A DNA stretch of 64,000 bases, taken from the NCBI GenBank assembly GCA_026874595.1, contig CM049311.1, positions 67,398,453 to 67,462,452 on the forward strand. Reading direction: 5' to 3'. The translations under genes and the position numbers were made by a program. Source of the stretch: Sipunculus nudus (Eukaryota; Annelida; Sipuncula; Golfingiida; Sipunculidae). Under the pieces are notes generated by a model, which was not told where the DNA came from, searched no databases, and saw nothing but the letters and a program-made list of their open reading frames with translations. This document shows positions 12,224 through 24,500 of this stretch, one piece after another. Numbering within the stretch: the first letter of the stretch is position 1; every line of letters begins with the position of its first letter.

Positions 12224-15200
12224 GTATGTATATAAGCATTATACACCTGTACAGTGCATGTCCCTAATCTTTAAACAACATGCATGCCATGATGTGATTG
12301 AAATTGATCCCAATAAGATACAGTACCACTAGCAAAGTTTACACATTATTTATAATAATATTAATATTTCATATCAAATTAAAATCTGCAGTAGCCTTTC
12401 AAGATCACATACAATGGCAGGGTCTCTTATGGAATTTTCTCTGAAAAAGGCCAACATGAAAACTGATTGCAATTGGAACATCTGCAGCGATTTGTACATT
12501 ATATGAATACATAAGATAAACCTTTTTGTGGCATTCTGTGGGCCTTGAGTAATTTGTCCCATAAAACAAAAAAAATCTGTTAAAAAAAATATGTTGGTGC
12601 CTCCAGACCTTGTATCATCCAAACATGGTCATAAAACATTTGACTGTCAAGTTAGGAGAGTTTAACAGTTTCTTCTTTTCCCCCTCAGTTATATTTGGAG
12701 TATTTTGGTAATCCTAATCAAAGAGCCCTACTCTGTGGCCACTTTACGGTCACTTTACAAATGTCTGGAAGCATGTGCTTGAAGACAAAAGTAGATTTCC
12801 CAGTATCCACTCCATCAGTGAGAGTACTTTCCTCTAGTTCATTTACCATGCAGTTACATTTAATGCACATTTTAGACTTAAAGAACCTTCCTTAAATATT
12901 GATGTGGTGCAAACGCTGAAGCGGTGATTGACCACGAGTAAAATTCCTTTAAAATATTTAAATTTTCACTGAATGGTCTCCTGTTGCTGTCTGTTGCCTA
13001 CATGCAAAACCATGGTGATTTTACTGTAATACCAATAAAAAGACAACTGCCAATGCCATGTCAACAATATCAAATATTAGGGGGTTGATTTAGAAACTGA
13101 AATATAGCTTACCACAATTTGTTTCTTGATTAAGCAATAAATATTGGTACAATGGTAAATGGTTTTGCTGATGCACACATTTAATGAGATTGTTTTACAT
13201 ATATATTTTATAACAATGTTTAAATGTATGTAAAATAGGAACAAGCACTTAGACTCTTCATCAACGCAAAAGACTGTGAAATGAAGTAATACATAATTGA
13301 ACATCTAAAACGGGATAGCTACCCCACTGAGTAGTGAATATCCCTTGAAATGTGGAAAAAAAAGTTCAATTTCTGGTACATTCTAATCAAATTTGCAAAG
13401 CTTTGAAGTGAATTTGGAAAGATGGGGTGAGGGAAAACACAGGGAGAATCAACATAAATCCACATCAGTTTCCACCTAACATAATGGTCTCTTTTTGTAA
13501 CCATGACCAATTGTTGTTCATGAACTAAGTTTTTTTTTAAAACTGTTCATACACAAGATTCTGAAGTACTATGGTAATAAATCAACAACCCTTAAATACT
13601 TCTTTGGCACAGGCAAAATGAAACAGGAACTTAGAAAGTAAGACATTTGACTTTTTTAGGCCAAAAAATAATATTTCCTTATACTTTCATCGGCCTCAGC
13701 CTGAACCATTTGTACAGACACTGGACAGAAACCTGATATTTACGTCCAATCAAAATATTGTGACTCTTTACTGCCTTTTTTAAGGATGTGTATGATACAT
13801 GATATCAAACAAATTAACGCTCATATCTTACAAGGTCCACCAGTCCAGAGTAACACACACAGCCCAGACGTTCCCAGCAGGACTTCACTTAAGAATCAAG
13901 ACAGCCATGTCAATAGGGCAATTTCGGCTAAGCTGCTGGCCAGCTGCCAGGCACAGGGGTGGGCCCAAACACAGCCCTGCTTGACCAGGGCACTGCTGTG
14001 TGTATGTACTGTGTATATAGGTCAGCACGCACATTGTCTATTGCAGCATATAGTTATGGATACTATATTCAGTATTAAGTCTGTAAAGGAGCTTCAAACA
14101 TTTGAAAGAGAGGGGAATAATAATTGCACAGAGTAGGACATCATGTCAATAATATTCGAAGATGTAGATGGAAAACTTATCCTTAACAAGAAACACACTG
14201 ACTACACCCAGGTACAAGCACAAATAATATGTACAGGAATTCACAACTGTTCTTTCGTGGGATTCATAAATAAAGGAAAACATGTTGTTAATGCAACCCC
14301 TAATGAAGTGTTATGGATTTAAATATTGTACAAGTTTATTAACTTTTATGAAATTCATTTGCTCAAAACCTTTACTGGTGACACTGAAAAATGTAATAAT
14401 TGGCCCAGTTCATAATGCAGCCATATTCAATGCATATTTCAATTTATGCCAAGCCCTGCTATAAAACGCACAGCCCTGCCACAAGAGTGAGTTTTATTGA
14501 CAATTTTTATTGGGATAATCCCTGACTATATCTTAAGTTTTGATTTGTCTTATGGCACGTTCAACATATATTATGCATACACAGGCAACATTCCTCAAGT
14601 TTTGATTGCTTTTACCCCAGTGTTTTCCCCAAGACTGAAAATAGGCATATTGAGCGTGTCTCTCCTGGGCAGTAGCAAAGGCCTAATGTTGAATTCTCAA
14701 ACTGCCATTATTTCATCCCTAGGCTATAAACACTACAGGGACCCCTACTGTTTCACAATGGCAGCATCATAGATGGACCAAGGATAAAGTTTTGAAACAA
14801 AGATGAAGCTTAGCATAATCCAAACAAGCACTTGTAATGTATTTGTTTATAATTGGACAAAGTACCTCTCTGATTCATTGGTCCTAATGGATTTTCTACT
14901 CTTAATTCTGTGTAGATAATGATGAACCTTGCTAAGCCCTGTTTGTTAGGTAAAAATATACAGGTAGATAAACCTTTACATTTGGGGGTTTGAACACTTA
15001 GGCTAGAAAGTTCAATTAGATGATGCAACATGAGCTTAGGATAAACAAAAATGGAAAGCCAGAAAATGAAATGTTAACCATCATAGCCTCTTCTGATATG
15101 CACAAGTGTCACCAGAAATTCCAAAAAGAGAGTTAGTTTTGTTCTTTTGCATACCTTTAGCAGACCCTCCCAATTTTATTATAACAGTTAGTAAAACAAC

Positions 15201-18200
15201 AACAAAGGACAGCATGCAACGGACACACACACACACACTACAGGGCTGCTTCATGTATGTATGGGGACATACTGACCAGTAGCTCAGCCCAGCACAGTGT
15301 TTGGGCCCACCCCAGCATCTGGCACCCTGCCAGCAACTTAGCTGAAGTGCCCCTATTGTGCGTCATAATAATCTGACCAGACCCAATTTCATAGTGGTTG
15401 CATTTGCAATTTATTCTTACTAATATAATATTACTGATATTTAACAATATATATATATATTTATTTCATAACTTTTATTACACAAATTTTTAAATTTAAC
15501 ATTTCAGTATTTTTCACGTGGTACATACCCTAATTTAACACAGGATATGCTATGATTTATCAAGCCACTTCCCTGTCATCACAGACTAAGAGCAATTCAC
15601 TTCAGTGTACTTGTGAGGTGATACCTTTGGGCAGGGCCATGCCTTGGCTTATCTCCCAGTGGAAAATTTAGCAGAGGTCAACCCAGTGCAAAACGCACTC
15701 ATTCTCAGTCAGTTATAACCTACAACTCTGGTTGTAAACTACAAACTCTTAACTACTAGTTACAGGAAAGTATGTTGGCACCTGCAGCCTTCAACAAGTC
15801 AATCCTGTGATATGTGAAATACCAGGTGCACCTAAACTAAGATTTGCACATCTAATGTTAAATCAATAGGTTTTCAATGTGAACTAGACCAGTATAATGG
15901 GAATAGAGTATACATATATAAATATCAATGTTAACCCATGCACAGACTATGCAAACAGCAGTGATCATGAATTTTCACCCTATACCATAACATTTCAACA
16001 AAATGTCACACCTGCAGGAATTGATAACTTGCCTTAAACATATGAAAATATCATAAATATGGTTAGAAACTTACCGGCTGATTTGCAGTGCATCACAGCA
16101 CCTTGACAAAAAAAAAAGTTTAAACAGAAAAGGTACTACAAATCTGAAGTATTTTGTTTCAAAATTAATGATATAATACCTCTTTTAGAGAGTATTATGG
16201 TTTTGTCTTGGTTAGTTGGTTACTTGGTTGATTTGTCAACTCAAAGAGTTATAAACCAATTTTGATATGACTATGAAGGTTAGGGTGACACCCAAGGAAC
16301 AATAAATTAAATTTTGAGGTACTCTGGATCACAATAATGCATTTTAAAGGATTCTTTACCAATCAGTGTCAGATAGGGTAATTAAACTGCTAATCCCTCT
16401 GGAGAGCCAACCGCAAACTATACCCTGAATAAAAACTTTTTAAAAGGGCATTTGCAGTGCCACTCTGGGTTTGAGGGACATGGTCTGTGTTTGTTTTGCA
16501 TCACTGATTGCACTCAGTGCAAATTTATTACCATTTGCGTGCAAGATTGACAAAAGGCTTTAAAGCAAATACTGGCAAACACCATAATATTTTAAGGAGA
16601 AAACAATAGACTTTCTCTATATTTCTCTATATTCTCTATACACCTGGTTTGAGAATAGGTCCCTTCAATGTGACAACTAAAACTGATCCTGTTCTAAGCA
16701 TTTTTATTCTATTGAGAAGGAAATTCAAGGAACATTTTAGTCAAGATGAAAATTGATTCTACCGTCACTGATCCACAGCCTGGAGTAGAAAAAGCAGGTT
16801 CTCTATAGGAACATCAACACATTCTTTCCTCCACATATCTCTCTACACATTAATATGAACTGACTGTCACCAATTTGTCAATGAAGGGGTCAAAAGATTC
16901 CAATATCTGGAACGAGGCTCACAGGCAAATGGCTCAGGAACAAAACTTGACGGACATCTCCATTTTTGTTACCAAATGCATTTGACACATTTTGGACCAA
17001 CTGTAAATGCTAAGAAATATCAGAACTCCCCAGACATAGGCCAATTCCATTTTCCACACAGAATCCAACTGTACTCAGTAACAGATGATCAGTTTCCAGC
17101 TAAAAACATTGTTATCTATACCCTGTCATTTGAAAATCATTTTTTACACGGGCAGGAGAGAGGAACCAATAGGAATTTCCTGAAAATGGGTCTAGTCCAG
17201 TCAGTTTTGTTAATTATACATGCAAAAATGAAAGTGAATATGGTAAAATTTCCTCAAAATTCCCAAATGGAAAATGCAATATTACCTGAAATCCAAAAAT
17301 TTCCTAAAATTTCTCATGCCTTTTATTAATAACTGTGTTAGCAATCTGTCATTCAGGCTTTCAAGCAAAGTCTCTGCCTGGATTCAAACCAGGGCCTATG
17401 CTCCACGCTTATGCCAGTAATGGCCAACCAAAAAGCAAATATATTTATTAAAACTTACTAAAATTATAGATATATGTCACCACACTACCTGCTGTGGCCT
17501 GTGGCACACAAATAGATCCAAAAGAAATGAAGTGAAAAACCTAAGTTGACGGGTATTAGAACTGAATATTAGTTTAATTTAGCTCTGGATAAAAGCATAT
17601 CATAACGCTGTAGTATTGCTGGCAGAGCACTTATTATAGGGCACTAGGCCATACTTATTTTGGCTACACTGTGTCAGGGTTTTACTATCACTTCAGATGC
17701 CAGGTCAGTAACACAGAAATTAAATGAACCAATCTAATGAGAGCCAGCTCTTGGATGAGTGCATTGAACCCTCCTGAGTAGTGGAAGGGTGGGAGTCTTT
17801 ACCTATTTTCACCTGGATGGTTAATTAGAATCAGGTGTCTCCCTGCCTGGAATTAGAAGTGGGGAACCAAATGGGTTTCCTGGTAGACACACACAGTATA
17901 AAGGTCACAGTGAAACAAAAAAGTTCTAACACTTGGGGCCTGCCAACATGGAATGTATGTTATTTAGGTCTGTATACATACACAGCAGAGCATTCAACTC
18001 GGAAAAAATAAACCACAAAAGTCTCTCTTTCAGTCTTGTTTGTCTGTGTGCCAGGTTAATTTATATCTAAAAGCTGAATATTTATATAATGATGGATGAT
18101 ATTTGATTTCAATTAAACTGACATGGATCTTCATAGAAAAGATATCTGATTAATTTCTTACAGGCAATAAATGAGAGTGTAGAATTATTATTAAGTTTTG

Positions 18201-18497
18201 TATCTGCATGTTTCCTAGAAAGTATCTCAAGTAATTAAAGTAACTGAGTGATTTCACTCAATAACTTGTGGAGAGGCAGGCCATACCCCCCCCCCTACCC
18301 CCTGCATTCCTTCATGGTGCAAGTTCATGTCCACTGACAAGATTCTCTATATGATCTGGCAATGTCTCCTTTTGGCAGAAGTCTGCATCCTCTAATGCTC
18401 TAATTACTTACACCATGACCTTGTACTGTGTAGACATAACTACTTCTACAGTCTCACAAGAGTCAGTCTCTTGCTCTGGACACCTCGTGTGGGACTG

Positions 18498-18571
<74 letters not shown>

Positions 18572-21500
18572 CTAGTTACTTTGTATTATTTATGCAAACA
18601 GAGCTTCATATTGGTTGCTGTGTAAACACAGACAGTAAAGTGCATCAACCAATGATCACTCATGAAGGTCAAGTAAATGTGTAACAACGCAGAACACTCT
18701 CTTAGAGACTCATCAGAATACCTCATGAAAAAAAAGTGCCAGGAACAGCTAGGTAATACTGATACATTAATGATAGGTAAACAGCCATTGTACCATGCCC
18801 TAAACACAATCAGGAATACCTGGAAAGCACAGAATACACAAGACAGCCCTATACTAACATTACCAGGAATCAAGACTTTCAGATTCTAGTAATTTTCCTT
18901 TGATCTGGGATTAAAGGGAAATTAATATGAATTGGAATGGAAAAAGTAATCAGATTGGAATTGATAATTTATCTAGATTGACTGCAGGTCTGCAGTTAAC
19001 TGCTGTTAAGATTGTTGTAACTTGCCTTGTTTTGGATAATCTAAAATGTGCATACATATATATGTTGTTTTTTTAATGTAATTTTTTTTTGTAAAAAACA
19101 TGTTGGTTTGTTATACTTGTACAGTAAGAGATCTTTAAACCACCTAATCCATCATATTAAGAATTTATGAACATTTCTGGATTCACAGAATATGCACCAA
19201 GATCCACATAAATCAAGTTACTGTGGCCAGATGTGACATGACAGTGTGCACTCAGATTGAACCCACAGGGTCATGTCCTAAGCATTGACCTGTATCTTTG
19301 TTATGGATCTTTGTTGCTCCAGTGATTTCTGCCAAATGGGAGTTCAACCAAATGTAGGTTTGTGGGACTTGAATGAAAATGAAAGCCCTTTGAGAAATCT
19401 GACAGCTGAGGATCTTTTAAAACTTCTGTCCCTGTGAAGCATTGGGAATGTGACAGAATTTTCTAATTACTGAAACGTAGGTAAATTTGGTGATCTTTAT
19501 CAGACCTGGGACCATTCAACATTTTCTTTTCCATTCAAAAGATATTTGGAAACTTCAAACACACATAATGACACATTCAACTCACTGTGTTGAAAAACTA
19601 GATGTGTCGGAACGACATGAATGCCCCCGCCTGGGGCAAATTAGAAACATTTGTTAAATTTTGTAGATTACCGTAGGAGGTGTCGAATGGTCAAAAGTAT
19701 GTCAACAAGGGCAAAATACAAACTTGATCTGTAACGGGTTATTATCAAGCAACACGCCAAAAATCAGGCCAGTTTCTGCAGGCATTGTGAAAAAAAGTCC
19801 ATACGTGCAAACATTAGGCCAGTATCTGTAAGCATTGCATTGCAAAACTAGAATATTAGCAAAAGCTGATAATCAGTTATAAATTTAAATTGAAGAGGTA
19901 TGTACCATGTGCCATAACAATCCGCCAAATGCTTCCTGAGAAATAAGCTCCCAAGGTTTTTTTCTATATTAAGCTCTGTGACCTTGAAAAGTAGGTCAAG
20001 ATCACCCATCTTTTTAACTCGACCAAGATTTTGTAAATTTCATGCATTAGCACTGAAGAAATGAAGTTCCTGTGTTGAATACCTTTGGAGATATCCTGCA
20101 CTAAAGGCAAACATTGAAAAATCTGATAAAAATTCATTAAAAAATTAGAAATTGTAGGTGGTGCTACCAAAATTGTGCAGCAAGCACAGGCCGTCATTCC
20201 AAATGATCATAGTAAGTTTTGTGAAAATTCAAACAATGGTTCCTGAGATATAAGCTTCTGAGTGTTTTTCTATAATCAGCTCTTAAACAAAGAAAAATAG
20301 GTCAAGGTCACCCATCTTTGCACTTGACCAAGATTTTGTTGATATACATCTTCACTGATGAAATAAAATTCATAGGTGAATCCTTTTAGAGATATCCCGC
20401 TCACATGACCAAAATTGAAAAATCCGAAAAAAATTTATGAAGAAATCAGAAATAGCAGGTGGTGCAACCAAAATTGTGCAGCACGTAGAGACCATCAGTC
20501 CCAATGATCATAGTAAGTTTTGTGAAAATCCACACAATGGTTCCTGAGATATAAGCTTCTGAGTGTTTTTCTATAATCAGCTCTTAAATGCAGAAAAATG
20601 GGTCAAGGTCACCCATCTTCGAACTTTACTGAGATTTTATCGATATACATATTCACTGATGATATAAATTTCCAACGGTGAATCCTTTTAGAGATATCCC
20701 GCTCACAAGGTAAAAGTTAAAAGACTCGGACGGACGGAGGCCAGACGGACCGACGGACAGCTTGGGTGACGACAATAGCCCATCAGCCTATGAGCTGCAG
20801 GCTAAAAACGGCTGTACATGTACATTTATCATTAAAGTTTATATTTTTCATGAAATTTTCTATGTTTAGGAGCTGTAAAACAATCAAAAGTAGGTCAACC
20901 GTGACGAAATGCCACTCGATCTATAACTGGTCATTATCTGCCCACACACCAAAAATCAGGCCAATATCTGCAGGCATTACAAAGAAAAGTCCATACATGT
21001 GTATTTGTCATGAAAATTTCTATTTTTCATGAAATTTTCTATGTTCAGGAGCCGTGAAACGGTCAAAAGTAGGTCAACCGGGACGAAAGGCGAACTCAAT
21101 CTGTAACTGGTCAATATCTGCCCACACACCAAAAATCAGGCCAATATCTGCAGGCATTGTGAAAAAAGTCTGTACAACTGTTTGATTTCGGAATGACGGA
21201 AGGCAGACATGGGTATAACTATATATATGCCCAGCCACAATGTGGCCGGGGCATAAAAAAAAAATTACAATTTAATTAATTGATCACTTTTTCATTCAGT
21301 TTCAGTTCACAATTCAAGAGCTGCAGTATTTTGATAACAGGACATTTCATTAGTGAGTGTGTTGATGCACAGAATTCAGTATATATACAAGATTCAGCAT
21401 CATTTAAGCTTACCATGGACCATGGTCCTTGTAACACCTATCAGAAGCATCCGCATCGGACTCCTGACAAACACTGCCTGGCTGACCTGTCAAATGGGGA

Positions 21501-24500
21501 GCCTACACTCTTAAGCAGACTCCTTCAGTTTTATGCGTTAACCCTGTGTGAGGACAGACTCCAAAAGTATGGGCACTTACTGCAAAAAGAGTAAGGTATT
21601 GCTCTGTGACAACTGGAAGATACCAGGAGCCCATGGACAAGAAGCAATTTCATATTTTCTCTGCAGTAAGTGCCCATACTTTCGGACATACTGATCATTT
21701 GGCAGTAATTTTTTTCCCAATTGAGTCAAAACATGTATTAACAATAATATGTAGAGGTTCTTTGGTGTTTTCATGCCACACAAGAAACGTCCTAAAATGT
21801 ATTTGAACAGTTCTGTCTAACAACCTGTGAGGTCGCCGCTGTAGGCCTTGCACCCTGCGGGTCATTTGGTAAACACTGAAGCTTACAATACACAAAGACC
21901 AGACAAACTTCTTTAGATGACAAGACAACTGCTAAATCAGGTGGGTCAGACTGTTTTGGTGGAGTGGGGTAAATGAACCAGACAAAAAAATGTTCTAAGC
22001 TTTGCACAAGGACAGTGCCCCACCCCACTCAGTGTTGCACAGGCCCCTTTTGGTCCTTAATTAGCCTTATTACCACATGCTGTTTGTTTACCTGGCAGTG
22101 AACTATATGCTGCCTTGTAGCAGAACGGGAGTAACACCACTGGATTGTTTTTCAGCCAATTGTTTGCTTTGAAACCCACTGATTTAAGCCAGAAAGTAGC
22201 TAACTGACCCAAGAAAAAATTTACCAGACACCTGTAGGCCCAGAATGTAACGAAAGATGGTGTTACTTGTCAGGGGATTTCTTGCAAAAAAATGCAGATC
22301 AACTGGAGAGAACATTGCAGAAAGCCCATTAAGGTTTACTTTGCGCTTGATAAAACAGTGATAAACTTGTTTGTTTGACCGTCTGCATGAAAGATACCAT
22401 AGCTAATAAAGGTTAGCACACAAACAATGTTCAGGTGAGATTTTCAGATATTATGGTTGTATCAAAATTTTGTAGGCTATCAACCAAAAGAGTGGCTTCC
22501 AATTGGCGTGATGTCATTGTGCAAGCACACCTGGGTAAACAGGCAGCCAAAGTGGCATATCTGGCTCGCTTGAATATGTACAGCAATAGCATACGAACAA
22601 CAGGATCATTTTTCTGCGCTGACAGAAGAAAAACTTCACAGCTTTCTGCTTCACTTGATTAAAAGAATACCAATCTGTCTGCCAGGGCGACCTTTTGTGT
22701 CACATCTGAAATGGGTACTACCATAAAATCTGTGAAATTTCGTACAGAAAAAATTATTTAATTTGTGGAACTCCGAAATTTAACAGTCGATTTCAGCAGT
22801 TTTAAAATTATGGTCGTGACAACTTAAGATGCCTTGTCGGCAGTGGGCGATAATAGGAGCCTCAAGTATTCACTCGCCGATTTTGCATTCATCCGTGTGA
22901 ACCATGAAGTTTCATGAATAAAACATTATTTTCTATACTTGTGTTGTTTATTTTATATTAAAATCAGTTTGGAAAGGAATCTGAAAAGTATATCTGAAGG
23001 ATTTAATCCTGTCATGAAGCTCGACACCCGTACATGCTTTCGTGACATCCGGAGCTTTGCAAGGAGAGATCGTTTTTCAGGTGGCTTACGCATGGAAATC
23101 CCCACTAACGGTGCACAAAAAGCTAGAGGTCTTTAGATCACTTAAAGAGTTAATCGATCCTGATTATCCAATATCAAATATCCAACCTCTGTTAAACTTC
23201 ATGAACGTCTGCCAGCGCTTTGATGTACGTACCGTTTGACCTCGTGTGACCTTGTTTGTTGGGCGATACGGAGCCCGGGTACTCGAAACTGAGTCGTTCT
23301 TGTGTGACATTAAAGATATTTATTGTAAATGTTTTAATGGAAATTAGCATTAATTTTCAAACTGATTAACATTGGCATTACATACACATCGGAGCGCTGA
23401 GTTTGCTTGAAAGAGACCAATTTGGCTTACACATGGAAATCCCCCTTTACAGTGCACGTAAAGCTAGTTGTCTTCAGATCATTTACGGAGTTAATCCTGA
23501 TTCTCCAATATCCAATTTCCAACCTCCGTCAAACTTCATGGACGTCTGCCAGTTGTTCACGGCGCGTTGCTCACATCCCTGACAATAAAGCAACTCACAT
23601 TCGAGATATTTTAAGTTTTTTTAATTGTTGCTGGAAACAAAAATCTTAGTTTTCAGTCAAATTACATTCTGTATGATGTAGATATTATTCATATAACTGC
23701 ATTAAATGCAGCGGTATTCAGGACCCTGGATACCGCCGCATAAAAAGCTTCAGAGTAAACTGGCGAACTTCAAACCCTTGGCGGAAAAAAAAAATCGTGT
23801 AAAATCAAATAGTACGTTTATGACAAGGAAACTTTAAGTGATCTAAGGGAGATATAGTACTTTATTCGAATGACCAAGAAATTCAGCTAAATATTATGTT
23901 TTAGTATGTAAACAAGACTCACTTTTAAAACTTTGCAACGCTGGCGCTTGAAACTTTCTCAGAATCTGAAACAATGAACTGTGTGACCTTTGCTCGCTGA
24001 GCCAACACGGCCCCTTACCACTGGTTACACAGGCGGCTGCCGGCCAGAGCAGACATAGTTCCCCGTGTATCACCGTTTATTAGGATAATACATATTCTTC
24101 TAATCAACATTTAAAGTGGACAAACACTGTCTAAGTGGTATGTTATATGCGTATTTGATAAGAATATCTTTATTTCTAAACGAATACGACATTTTAAGAC
24201 GAAATATAAGAATTTAATTGTCATGTGGAATGTCTCCAGTTTCCTCAAGTCATCTTCTAGGGCTCTCGTACAGCGTAGCGTAGTAAGAGAGGACGGGTGC
24301 TATGGCTATAATTCATATTAATTATCAATAGCATGGCATTCACATCGATCGGACCGGTAGGCTTGTTCAAAACCTGATAATAGGGTGAGGTTACGTCAGT
24401 GTTACATTCACGGCAGTCTTGCTAACGCCAAATATGGCATAACAGACCATCGGCAGTTCGAAATTTAACATGTCATTTTAATAATTATGATTACTGAAGA

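Noticed and set aside
14755-14790. TTTCACAATGGCAGCATCATAG resembles the start of U4 snRNA
   Set aside because: Similarity covers only about 18 bases and no stem-loops or Sm site follow.
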